Shown here in pieces: positions 6,215 to 12,514 of a stretch of DNA of 12,514 nucleotides. Numbering within the stretch: the stretch's first letter is position 1; the number at the start of each line of letters is the position of its first letter. The notes under the pieces were generated by a model. The model saw only the letters and a program-made list of their open reading frames with translations, was not told the origin of the DNA and did not search any database. This DNA comes from Ruminococcus sp. UBA7477 (GTDB taxonomy: Bacteria; Bacillota; Clostridia; Oscillospirales; Ruminococcaceae). A program made the position numbers and the translations under genes. Location: assembly GCA_002479715.1 (NCBI GenBank), contig DLOT01000069.1, forward strand, positions 3,182 through 15,695, written 5' to 3'.

Positions 6215-6814
6215 ATGGTGCTTAAAAAGATAAAATCAAAACGGCTTAAAGCTCTGATTTGTTTGATATGTGCAGCTATTTTTTGCTTTGTTGTTGTTTC
6301 AGTGATATGGTTATATTTTTATAACGTCAAGGCAAAGCCGCTTATGAAGAATCTTGACAGCTATGAGTGTACTTCATACTATGATAGCATGACCCGGTCT
6401 ACATATTATTCTTTTGGAAATGAAGAAGAGAAAATCAGCTATGACCTTGCAGTTCCCGGCTTTTTAAGATTCTTAGTGGATGTTCAGGTGCTGACAGGGT
6501 ATGAAGTAAATATAGATAGCGATACTCAAGCTGTTGAAAGATTAACGGATTACGCATATTTTTTCAGATATACCGCTGATGTATTCGGAGAAGGCAGTTA
6601 TAGTTTTCGCGTCGATGATTATATAGGTACTGAAGAGGAATATGTTGATGGGATATATGTATCCTCCGGACCAATGGTAAGCTATCATATTGAGGTTGAT
6701 AGGGATATGAATTTCGTGTCCGGAGATAAAGCTGTATATGACGAACACTATAATGAACTTAAAAAGCTTTACGACAAGGTTATGAAAGTGTTCGGCAAAG
6801 ATGCGTTCAAATAG
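6215..6814 (+). CDS. Single-pass membrane protein of unknown function
   Basis: 199 residues. A strongly basic start (KKIKSKRLK) precedes one hydrophobic segment at about 12-36. A 160-residue, Tyr/Asp/Glu-rich domain follows that should lie outside the cell (positive-inside rule). The hydrophobic segment contains Cys but no lipobox with a following +2 pattern I would trust, so it is probably an uncleaved anchor. No family was recognised. It follows a full-consensus promoter and precedes the 8-TM permease across a 55-bp gap holding a perfect hairpin. Base composition is more AT-rich than the flanking housekeeping genes, as in the permease, so the two probably arrived together. Partnership with the permease is inference from position. 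Confidence 0.75.
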   Translation: MVLKKIKSKRLKALICLICAAIFCFVVVSVIWLYFYNVKAKPLMKNLDSYECTSYYDSMTRSTYYSFGNEEEKISYDLAVPGFLRFLVDVQVLTGYEVNIDSDTQAVERLTDYAYFFRYTADVFGEGSYSFRVDDYIGTEEEYVDGIYVSSGPMVSYHIEVDRDMNFVSGDKAVYDEHYNELKKLYDKVMKVFGKDAFK

Positions 6815-6819
6815 CGTGA

Positions 6820-6851
6820 AAATATGACTGCGGTCCATCGCAGTCATATTT
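6820..6851 (+). terminator. Perfect 13-bp hairpin between the membrane protein and the permease
   Basis: AAATATGACTGCG (6820-6832) and CGCAGTCATATTT (6839-6851) pair without mismatch around GTCCAT. The A/U ends of the stem could act as the U-tract, making this a partial terminator in either direction. It ends 6 nt before the GAGGTG binding site of the permease, so it could also set the ratio of the two proteins or affect mRNA processing. Confidence 0.5.
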
Positions 6852-6869
6852 ATATCTGAGGTGTGATTT

Positions 6870-8879
6870 ATGGCAAAAACAAAATATCTTTTTTCTGCAA
6901 TGCTGATCGCGATCTGCTTGTTTATAGCAGGAGAAATACAGCCCTTGATTACGAATTACAAACTGACAAGTTTTGCGAACAGCAGCTATAATATAGGACA
7001 GACACTGACAAAAGACGAATCATACGAGGAGTTTAACGGAATAATAGAGGCTTTTACCATTGCCGCCGAAGAAAATGATATAGGAATATTTATCGCGAAA
7101 TATGAAAGTAAAAGTAATCTTGAAGAAATTGAGCATTTCTATTGCGCAGGGAATGCGGCAGACTACCTTGCAGATGTGTTTGATGACAACTATGGTTATG
7201 ATAGCGTTATTAATGGGAAAATACATTACGATATATCGACTTTAAATGATATCAGTCAATTAGATAGCTATATTACTTTATATTTCTGCGGAGATGATCA
7301 ATCGGTAAGCAATGCTCAGGATTATATAGGAAAGTATTTGAAAACCTCTGAAATGATAGAAAAGAAAACGCAGGGCAACATTTATCTATACATAGAATAT
7401 GGAACTCTGATATTGGCATTGGTTTTAATAATGATGTTCGGCGTCTCAGATGTAAATATAAAGAAAAAGGAGTATGTCATTAAGTATATATACGGGGAAA
7501 GCAAACTGTCGCTCATCGGGAAATATTATATTACAGATGCTGCGGTGTATTGCGCTATAATTGCAGCAGAAACCTTTGCGGTAATGCAGCTTAATTCTGT
7601 AGCGTGTTGTTTAAAAGAAATAATAGTTTTTGCGATATGTGTTCTAATAGGAGATCTCTTGTGCTATTTACCGCTTTTTAAAGCTGATCCGGTGTATGCT
7701 TTAAAAGGTCAGGAAAACAAAAAGAAAGTGCTTTCGACAAACCGGATGATTAAAATTGCAGTGTCGGCATTTATAGTTTGCGTTATTGCCGCTTTTATTA
7801 CATTGCTGAACGATTCTATGACTTATATAAAAACAGCAGATTTTTTTGAACAGCATAGCGATTATTCTTTTTGTTATGCAGAAAAAGATGATGATCGGGA
7901 AACGACGGGGCGTTTCGTGGACAACAATTATAGAATAGCATGCGATTATTATGACCACTGTCAACCGCTCCTTATAAACCGTGATTCATATATGATATAT
8001 GACTATCAGGAGGATGGAGCTAACGGCTATTACATATTTGCGAATGCAAATGCTGTAGATTATCTTAAAACAGCTGTTTCCGAGTTTAAAAACACGGAGA
8101 TCACTGCTGATTATATTATAATTGCTCCTGAAGATATGATAAATGATGATTTTATTGACAAAAACCTTATGTGTATCAACAGCAGGTACAATGTATATAT
8201 TGATAACGGCGAAGAGCTTTATAACAGGGATAATGTTCAGATAATTAAAACAGAACGAAGCTACAAAGTGTTTGCTACAGATAATGACAAGGAATCAGAG
8301 ATGGGAATTTATAAAAATGAGCCTGTGATAGTCTGCACTGTTCCCGAAAATGAGTCGGAATATCCTCCCGAAGAAATGAATCTTGGCAGTCAGCCTTATT
8401 ATATGTTAAGGATCAGTGATGATCTGAAAAACGAGCTGATTGACAAAAACGGCTATACAAGATTTGTTCGGACGAATTGCAAAGAACAGTATGATCATTT
8501 TTGGCGCATGAACAGACTTGGACTGATATACTTCGGTGCATTTTCAGCCGTTCTTATTATTCTTGAGATAATAGTCCTTTCCTTTATTGTCAAGCTTGAA
8601 TTTGACCTTAACAAAGAGGAGCTTTGTATAAAGAAAGTGCTTGGATATACACTCCTGTCACGTTATGGTGTGCTGATCGCTACAACTCTGCTTTCATCCT
8701 TTATCTGTTGCATAATAAGCACTTATGTTTTGGGTATGCTTGATACAAATACTCCGGCTGTTGCGGCAGTTGTGGTAAGTTTATTGCTTCTTATCCTCGA
8801 ATTTGTTATAATCGTTGTTAATGCAATAAAACTTGAGAAAGCGAGTATTCCCAAAATACTTAAAGGGGGCGCACTGTAA
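6870..8879 (+). CDS. FtsX/DUF1430-like ABC-type permease, bacteriocin-associated membrane protein family
   Basis: 669 residues with eight predicted membrane segments: about 6-25, 172-191, 221-241, 248-270, 293-313, 551-575, 599-621 and 629-652. Two similar halves each have one TM, a large extracellular domain and three TMs. Both halves carry the cytoplasmic coupling motif seen in FtsX/MacB-type permeases: KKKEYVIKYIYGES (198-211) and NKEELCIKKVLGYT (581-594). Both halves also end with Pro-x-x-x-Leu-Lys-Gly (PVYALKG 274-280; PKILKG 661-666). This layout fits the DUF1430 group, often labelled bacteriocin-associated or immunity membrane protein, which normally pairs with a separate ABC ATPase. 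The start has GAGGTG 6 nt upstream. Its stop overlaps the ATG of a truncated ATPase-like ORF. Substrate unknown: peptide export, immunity or a mechanotransmission role are all possible. Confidence 0.82.
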   Translation: MAKTKYLFSAMLIAICLFIAGEIQPLITNYKLTSFANSSYNIGQTLTKDESYEEFNGIIEAFTIAAEENDIGIFIAKYESKSNLEEIEHFYCAGNAADYLADVFDDNYGYDSVINGKIHYDISTLNDISQLDSYITLYFCGDDQSVSNAQDYIGKYLKTSEMIEKKTQGNIYLYIEYGTLILALVLIMMFGVSDVNIKKKEYVIKYIYGESKLSLIGKYYITDAAVYCAIIAAETFAVMQLNSVACCLKEIIVFAICVLIGDLLCYLPLFKADPVYALKGQENKKKVLSTNRMIKIAVSAFIVCVIAAFITLLNDSMTYIKTADFFEQHSDYSFCYAEKDDDRETTGRFVDNNYRIACDYYDHCQPLLINRDSYMIYDYQEDGANGYYIFANANAVDYLKTAVSEFKNTEITADYIIIAPEDMINDDFIDKNLMCINSRYNVYIDNGEELYNRDNVQIIKTERSYKVFATDNDKESEMGIYKNEPVIVCTVPENESEYPPEEMNLGSQPYYMLRISDDLKNELIDKNGYTRFVRTNCKEQYDHFWRMNRLGLIYFGAFSAVLIILEIIVLSFIVKLEFDLNKEELCIKKVLGYTLLSRYGVLIATTLLSSFICCIISTYVLGMLDTNTPAVAAVVVSLLLLILEFVIIVVNAIKLEKASIPKILKGGAL

Positions 8880-8953
8880 TGACAGGGCTGAACAATGCTG
8901 TAAAATCATTTGGTGATTACACTCCTGAAAATGCAGATGCTGATATGCGATAA
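8879..8953 (+). pseudogene. Truncated ABC ATP-binding protein gene, 24-codon remnant
   Basis: ATG 8879 overlaps the permease stop (TAATG) and has AGGGGG 9 nt upstream, the normal signals for a coupled ABC ATPase gene. The first 13 residues (MTGLNNAVKSFGD) resemble the opening strand of ABC ATPases (typically M-x-x-L-x-N-x-x-K-S-F-G-D). The frame then ends after YTPENADADMR, before any Walker A, and a terminator follows 15 nt later. The simplest reading is a large internal deletion that removed nearly the whole ATPase gene. A genuine 24-residue peptide cannot be ruled out. Confidence 0.5.
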
Positions 8954-8967
8954 TTCAGTAAGAATAA

Positions 8968-9004
8968 ACAGACCCCGCCGATCATAAAAATCGACGGGGT
9001 TTGT
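8968..9004 (+). terminator. Strong intrinsic terminator after the permease unit
   Basis: ACAGACCCCG-C-CGAT (8968-8982) pairs with ATCG-A-CGGGGTTTGT (8990-9004). There is one C/A mismatch, one G-U pair and a loop CATAAAA. The stem is GC-rich at its centre with T-rich sequence at and after its 3' arm. Confidence 0.8.
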
Positions 9005-9225
9005 CCTATTCGGTTTATGTGGTTATTTCTTTATTATGAGTATCACGCTTTGAGGTGTCTCTTATTCATTGTTTTACAGCAAACCTCGTTAACAAAATAA
9101 ACAGTGATTATTAACAAATAGTTCATTAATAATATATGATTTATTTATACTTTTTCTGACGAAAATTGCGTTTTCGGAAATCGGGGACTACACGGTAAAA
9201 AATGGTCGAAATCAGATTTCAAACA

Positions 9226-9342
9226 AAAAAGTGTTGAAAACTCTGTTTGAAACTAGCGTAAGTCCAATAAAAAGTGTTGAAAAGTTAGTTGAAAAGTTGT
9301 AAAAATGCCCTTTGCAAGGGCGTTTCAATGCATTGTTGAAAA
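9226..9342 (+). repeat. Cluster of TGTTGAAAA repeats resembling degenerate DnaA boxes
   Basis: TGTTGAAAA occurs exactly at 9232-9240, 9275-9283 and 9334-9342, and with one change at 9287-9295. The first two lie in a 15-bp direct repeat (AAAAAGTGTTGAAAA, 9226-9240 and 9269-9283). 9276-9299 is a 12-bp tandem duplication (GTTGAAAAGTTA / GTTGAAAAGTTG). All are in one orientation. Each 9-mer differs from the inverse DnaA box TGTGGATAA at two positions. Confidence 0.5.
9300..9321 (-). terminator. Intrinsic terminator, minus strand
   Basis: On the minus strand GCCCTT-GCA-AAGGGC (9321-9307) is followed by A and then TTTTT (9305-9301). This is a short GC stem, 3-nt loop and U-tract. It would end transcripts coming from the DUF6062-like gene about 320 nt upstream. 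Confidence 0.6.
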
Positions 9343-9638
9343 AAACACAGGTCAACAGCTTGCGAGCCGAACCCCTTAAAATGTATAAAATAATGTGTAA
9401 TCTGCGGTTTTGAGATGTTAATAAACTATTAACAAAAGTTACAAAACGGTTTTGCCGGATATAGTGCCTGATTTTAGGGGATCTGTCCGCACGTGAATTT
9501 GTTTTCGGCAAAGTTTACAATTCATATCCGAAATTGAAACAAGCTGTTTCATAAGATCATTGAAATGCGAAAAATCGCGCTGCAACTCTTTTCAGTACCG
9601 AAAAACGGACTTTTATGCAAGAGGTATGTATGCTTGGA

Positions 9639-10322
9639 CTAACGGGTCGTCAAAAACCTTATTGCCCGCTCGATGCTGTCCTTGGAGTTTCCCCAGTCGG
9701 CGTCCTTGCCTGTGTTTCGGTAGTCATACATATTGCAGTAGTGACTGACGTCTGCATAGAGGGTCTCCAGATAGCCTTTCACGAGCGAGGTGCATTGCTT
9801 GTCGAACTCCTTTGAGGTCGGCTTGTCCAGCTTTTCCTGAGAAAGGCTTAAAAGAAGCTCAAAGTGCGGCAGGCAGATGTATTCCTGCTTGGAAAAAAGC
9901 TCTCGGAAGAACTTGTCCTTGCTGTACATCTCAAAAAGCGTCACCATGAACCTCTCCATTCCCCAATCGACCTTGGAGCAGACAAAGCAGGAGTTGTTGA
10001 CCTGTGAGAGCTTGCGCTGTTTGGCGTTCTTGCCTGCAAAAAGCTGCTTGTGCGTGAAGGTGTCGAAATCTATCTTCTTGAGGTGCGTCTGGAGCATAAG
10101 TGCGAGCGAGAGACGGTTTTTACAGCCGCGCATCTGCTCGAGATGGGTATGGCAGAAGCCGAGTGCGTTGGTTTCCATGCGGACATCAGGCTCCATCATT
10201 GCGGCGCCCATGATATATTCTACGCATCGGTTTTCCAGAGTATTCCTCATTCTGCAAATGGGGCAGCCGTCCATCGGCTCGAAAATCTCGTTTATCGGTA
10301 TGGTCAGGATGCTTTCTCTCAC
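9639..10322 (-). CDS. DUF6062-family protein with two CxxC...CxxH zinc-binding sites
   Basis: 227 residues from GTG 10322. That start is chosen because AAAGGAAG (10336-10329) lies 6 nt before it and because the recognisable sequence (RESILTIPINEIFE) begins there. The longer frame from 10421 would run across the promoter. The protein has two repeats of a Cys/His module: Cys20-Cys23 with Cys57-His60, and Cys112-Cys115 with Cys150-His153, probably two zinc sites. The block YIMGAAMMEPDVRMETNALGFCHTH is typical of clostridial proteins annotated DUF6062, whose function is unknown. It has no signal peptide or TM. It is transcribed alone, divergently from ogg, with shared promoter DNA. Family assignment is by memory of the motif pattern, so fairly but not fully sure. 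Confidence 0.83.
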   Translation of the reverse strand: MRESILTIPINEIFEPMDGCPICRMRNTLENRCVEYIMGAAMMEPDVRMETNALGFCHTHLEQMRGCKNRLSLALMLQTHLKKIDFDTFTHKQLFAGKNAKQRKLSQVNNSCFVCSKVDWGMERFMVTLFEMYSKDKFFRELFSKQEYICLPHFELLLSLSQEKLDKPTSKEFDKQCTSLVKGYLETLYADVSHYCNMYDYRNTGKDADWGNSKDSIERAIRFLTTR

Positions 10323-10371
10323 GGCGATCTTCCTTTCTTTGCGGCAATATCCGTCAATTTCGGCGGCGGTA

Positions 10372-10400
10372 TTGCATTTTATTCTGAAAATAAGTATAAT
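10372..10400 (+). promoter_or_regulatory. Promoter of ogg
   Basis: TTGCAT (10372-10377), 17 bp, TATAAT (10395-10400). The predicted start near 10407 leaves a leader of about 28 nt with AGGAGG at 10421-10426. The -10 overlaps the -10 of the opposite promoter. Confidence 0.7.
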
Positions 10401-10421
10401 TGATAGAGAAGAAAATGTCAA
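10393..10421 (-). promoter_or_regulatory. Promoter of the DUF6062-family gene
   Basis: On the minus strand TTGACA (10421-10416), 17 bp, TATACT (10398-10393). The predicted start near 10386 gives a leader of about 64 nt. The -35 is full consensus and touches the ogg ribosome binding site. Confidence 0.7.
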
Positions 10422-10434
10422 GGAGGAGCAGATT

Positions 10435-11301
10435 GTGGAATATGCGGTAAGGGGCGGAGATATCCTGCTTTACACGCCCGATTTTTCTCTTGATGAAACA
10501 CTCGACTGCGGTCAAGCGTTTCGGTGGGAAAAGCAGTCGGGCGGGAAAAACACGGTATACCGCGGGGCTTTCTTAAATACGGAGCTGACCGCCACGGAGC
10601 TTGGCGGAGGCGAATTTTGCCTTTATGATACAGACGAGCAGACCTTTCTTTCGGTATGGAAGGACTATTTTGATCTTGATACAGACTACGGAGAGATAAA
10701 AAGGCGACTCTCTGCCGACAAGACTCTTGAAAAGGCTTGCCTGTATGCAGGAGGGATCAGGCTTTTGCGGCAGGATCCCTGGGAGGCGCTCTGTTCGTTT
10801 ATAATCTCACAAAACAATAACATTCCGCGGATCAAAGGCATTATAGCGCGGCTGACCGGGCACTTCAAGGGCTTTCCGACCTATTCACGGCTGGCGGAGG
10901 AAACGCCCGACAGCCTGGGCTTTCTGAGGGCGGGCTTTCGGGCAAAATACCTTATCGACGCGGCGCAAAAGCTGCAAAGCGGCGAGGTCAGTCTGGAAAA
11001 AGCTGCGGCCTGTGACATAGATGAGGCGCGCAGAGAGCTTATGACTATCAAAGGAGTCGGACCCAAGGTAGCTGAATGCGCACTGCTCTACGGTATGCAC
11101 AGGCTTCAGGCATTCCCGGTGGATGTATGGATCAGGCGTGTTATGGAGAAGTGGTATCCGAACGGTCTGCCGGACTGCTGCAAAGGGATCGAGGGCGTCG
11201 CTCAGCAGTATCTCTTTCACTACATAAGAACCGCCGACAACGTGATCGAGGACAGCCGCGCGGATAAGACGGAGCAGTGCTGTCTGCAAACAGAAGTGTA
11301 A
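10435..11301 (+). CDS. ogg: 8-oxoguanine DNA glycosylase/AP lyase, OGG1 type
   Basis: 288 residues from GTG 10435, chosen because AGGAGG (10421-10426) lies 8 nt before it. The open frame extends far upstream, but only as antisense of the DUF6062-like gene. The N-terminal OGG_N-like domain carries CGQAFRW (25-31). The helix-hairpin-helix GPD domain carries ISQNNNIPRIKG (124-135), then TIKGVGPKVAEC (204-215) with catalytic Lys211, and FPVDVWIRRV (227-236) with catalytic Asp230. Lysine plus aspartate indicates a bifunctional glycosylase that removes 8-oxoguanine opposite cytosine and nicks the strand. There is no C-terminal iron-sulfur cluster motif of the Nth/MutY type. Monocistronic by position, since rlmB has its own promoter. 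Confidence 0.93.
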   Translation: MEYAVRGGDILLYTPDFSLDETLDCGQAFRWEKQSGGKNTVYRGAFLNTELTATELGGGEFCLYDTDEQTFLSVWKDYFDLDTDYGEIKRRLSADKTLEKACLYAGGIRLLRQDPWEALCSFIISQNNNIPRIKGIIARLTGHFKGFPTYSRLAEETPDSLGFLRAGFRAKYLIDAAQKLQSGEVSLEKAAACDIDEARRELMTIKGVGPKVAECALLYGMHRLQAFPVDVWIRRVMEKWYPNGLPDCCKGIEGVAQQYLFHYIRTADNVIEDSRADKTEQCCLQTEV

Positions 11302-11366
11302 GATACAGATCCGAAAAAGCCGCTTAGCGTTCAAATAATTTTGCTTTATTACGATAAAAGTCGGCA

Positions 11367-11388
11367 CGCGCACTTGTAATTTTGCGCG
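11367..11388. repeat. Perfect inverted repeat over the rlmB -35 element
   Basis: CGCGCA (11367-11372) and TGCGCG (11383-11388) are exact inverted arms separated by 10 bp that contain the -35 hexamer TTGTAA (11374-11379). The position is that of a classic repressor site. No dedicated regulator is encoded next to it. Confidence 0.4.
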
Positions 11389-11402
11389 GACTGTGTTATA
11401 AT
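11374..11402 (+). promoter_or_regulatory. Promoter of rlmB
   Basis: TTGTAA (11374-11379), 17 bp, TATAAT (11397-11402) with TGT before the -10. It shares ACTGTGTTATAAT with the promoter at 1040-1068. The leader from about 11409 is 49 nt. Confidence 0.7.
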
Positions 11403-11457
11403 AAATTAAATATTGTAAATTTGCGCTGAAGAATATCTGCGCTTACGGAGTTCGCCG

Positions 11458-12300
11458 ATGAAAAACATGGGAAAGCAATATAAAAATACTAAAGCAAACA
11501 GACGGAGAGAAGAAAAGAACGCCGAGCCGAAAAAGCGCCGTGAAGATTTCGGCGATGAGGAAAGCGGTCTTATCGTCGGTCGGAACCCTGTCACAGAGGC
11601 AATAAAATCCGGCACGGTTATAGACAAGCTGTTTGTCAACCCCGAGGCGGGAGGGTCGATAGTAAATATCATTCGGCTTGCAAGGGAGAAAAACATTGTC
11701 GTTAAGGAAACCACGGAGCAAAAGCTCTCGGCAATGTGCAAAGGGGCGTCGCATCAGGGCGTCATAGCCTCCTGCGCCTGCGCGGAATATGTGTCTGTTG
11801 AGGATATTCTGAAAATCGCCGTGGAAAAGGGCGAGCCGCCGTTTGTAATAATATGCGATGAGATCGAGGATCCTCACAATCTCGGGGCTATCATAAGAAG
11901 CGCTGAGGCGGCAGGCGCACACGGAGTCATTATACCCAAGAGAAGAAGCGCCTCGCTTAATGCAACGGTATACAAAACCTCAGCCGGAGCGGCAAGCTGG
12001 CTTCCTGTGGCGAGAGTCGCAAACATCGCGTCGGCAATAGATCTGCTGAAGGAAAACGGCGTCTGGATATATGGGACCGACGGTTCGGGTGAGGATTACA
12101 CGCGCGTTGATATGTCGGGCGCGGTCGGGCTGGTCATCGGTTCGGAGGGCTTCGGCATGGGAAAGCTTATTATGAAAAAGTGCGATTATTTGTTGAGCCT
12201 GCCGATGAAGGGCAGGATAACTTCTCTGAACGCTTCGGTTGCGGGCGGGATCTTTATGTATGAGATCGTCCGTCAGAGAGCGATAAAGGGTAAGCAATAG
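11458..12300 (+). CDS. rlmB: 23S rRNA guanosine-2'-O-methyltransferase RlmB / TrmH-family SpoU methyltransferase
   Basis: 280 residues. A very basic N-terminal extension (1-32, Lys/Arg-rich, likely disordered and RNA-contacting) precedes the substrate-binding domain at about 37-110 (LIVGRNPVTEAIKSG, CKGASHQGVIA). The SpoU knotted methyltransferase domain has all three motifs: DEIEDPHNLGAIIRSAEAAG (134-153; Asn141, Arg147), IGSEGFGM (227-234), and LPMKGRITSLNASVAGG (248-264). The family methylates ribose 2'-OH using S-adenosylmethionine; RlmB acts on G2251 of 23S rRNA. The exact target cannot be read from sequence, so a general TrmH-family label is the safe alternative. CGGAG lies 7 nt before the ATG. 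The next gene follows within 30 bp. Confidence 0.93.
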   Translation: MKNMGKQYKNTKANRRREEKNAEPKKRREDFGDEESGLIVGRNPVTEAIKSGTVIDKLFVNPEAGGSIVNIIRLAREKNIVVKETTEQKLSAMCKGASHQGVIASCACAEYVSVEDILKIAVEKGEPPFVIICDEIEDPHNLGAIIRSAEAAGAHGVIIPKRRSASLNATVYKTSAGAASWLPVARVANIASAIDLLKENGVWIYGTDGSGEDYTRVDMSGAVGLVIGSEGFGMGKLIMKKCDYLLSLPMKGRITSLNASVAGGIFMYEIVRQRAIKGKQ

Positions 12301-12329
12301 AGATTTTACGGAAGGGAATGAAATTTTGA

Positions 12330-12514
12330 ATGTCGGAAAGACCGAGCAAGTTTTCTGTCGATGATATATTGAAAGAATATTCCGCGAAGGCAATGACAAG
12401 AAGCCATGCGGATAAGGAACCTGAGCTTTCGGGGCAGACGGCTGTTATATCGGATAAGGCTGATCCTCTTGATAACGAAGAGACTTTATTTGGGCGTCCG
12501 ACCGCCGGGAGCTA
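12330..12514 (+). CDS. N-terminus of an unrecognised protein, cut by the window end
   Basis: The frame from ATG 12330 stays open for 61 codons to the window edge. The start (MSERPSKFSVDDILKEYSAK) is followed by an acidic, Ser/Asp/Glu-rich stretch without membrane segments, as in a disordered N-terminal tail. The only Shine-Dalgarno-like element, GGAAGGG (12310-12316), is 13 nt away. It is closer to an ATG at 12318, which opens a 3-codon frame (Met-Lys-Phe-stop) ending exactly before this ATG. It probably shares the rlmB transcript (29-bp gap, no terminator). No family was recognised. Confidence 0.6.
   Translation, partial: MSERPSKFSVDDILKEYSAKAMTRSHADKEPELSGQTAVISDKADPLDNEETLFGRPTAGS

Larger units (their letters stand above)
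9005..9638. other. Gene-free AT-rich spacer of about 630 bp
   Basis: No frame here looks like a real gene. The longest, minus-strand 9212-9511, gives a Phe/Arg/Asn-rich product with no ribosome binding site that I see and overlaps repeats and a terminator. Contents: an A/T block with ATTAAC/TTAATA motifs (9088-9150), inverted CGAAAA/TTTTCG arms (9160-9176), TTTCAAAC/GTTTGAAA arms (9217-9252), the TGTTGAAAA cluster (9226-9342), GTTAAT/ATTAAC arms near 9418-9434, and GAAACA/TGTTTC arms (9536-9550). It separates two convergent transcripts. Confidence 0.6.

Noticed and set aside
6042..8953. Complete bacteriocin biosynthesis locus
   Set aside because: No double-glycine precursor, maturation enzyme or intact ATPase is present. 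Only a permease of a bacteriocin-associated type can be supported.
9226..9342. CRISPR array
   Set aside because: Repeats are 9-15 bp, irregularly spaced (12-47 bp) and overlap each other. There are no unique spacers of constant length and no cas genes.
9212..9511. Minus-strand 99-codon frame in the spacer
   Set aside because: No ribosome binding site that I see, biased Phe/Arg/Asn content expected from AT-rich repeats, and it runs through a terminator hairpin.
10323..10421. Upstream ATG start at 10421 for the DUF6062-family gene
   Set aside because: It would place the coding start within the promoter -35. The GTG at 10322 has a good AAAGGAAG and matches where family similarity begins.
9877..10434. 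N-terminal extension of the ogg frame by about 186 codons
   Set aside because: It runs antisense through the DUF6062-like gene and across its promoter. AGGAGG and GTG at 10435 give a normal OGG length of 288 residues.

Overview
The window looks like a chromosomal segment of a low-to-mid GC Gram-positive anaerobe of the class Clostridia, probably a Ruminococcus-like member of the Oscillospiraceae. The grounds are AGGAGG-type ribosome binding sites, sigma-A style promoters with 17-bp spacers (one a full TTGACA/TATAAT consensus), several GTG starts, the Firmicutes gene order darA-holB-ricT, a DUF6062-type protein and Thr-rich secreted-protein linkers. The family placement is an inference from style and synteny. 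No rRNA, tRNA, CRISPR array or transposase was seen.

Left part (1-4980). A minus-strand pair, a Nudix hydrolase followed 10 bp later by a secreted Thr-rich protein cut by the window edge, diverges from a plus-strand operon. That operon reads: membrane-anchored VanY-type D,D-carboxypeptidase, DarA/PstA (PII-like c-di-AMP receptor), HolB (clamp-loader delta prime), RicT (PSP1-domain partner of the RNase Y specificity complex), and a small protein with a zinc-dependent phospholipase C-like ligand pattern. Spacing is 26 bp or less, two junctions nearly touch or overlap, and a hairpin lies just after the last gene.

Middle part (5000-9004), more AT-rich and accessory in character. An XRE-type DNA-binding domain, a VOC/glyoxalase domain and a Zn-ribbon are fused in one protein. 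After a consensus promoter come a single-pass membrane protein of unknown function and an 8-TM FtsX/DUF1430-like permease of the type often called bacteriocin-associated. The permease stop overlaps the start of a 24-codon ORF that begins like an ABC ATPase and then stops, followed by a strong terminator. This looks like an exporter or immunity-type ABC system that has lost its ATPase.

Spacer (9005-9638). There is no convincing gene. It holds an AT-rich stretch, a cluster of TGTTGAAAA 9-mers resembling degenerate DnaA boxes, and a minus-strand terminator.

Right part (9639-12514). A DUF6062-like double Cys/His protein (minus) and an OGG1-type 8-oxoguanine glycosylase (plus) are driven by divergent promoters whose -10 elements overlap. 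Then come rlmB/TrmH-type 2'-O-methyltransferase with its own promoter, whose -35 sits inside a perfect inverted repeat, and the first 61 codons of an unrecognised gene.
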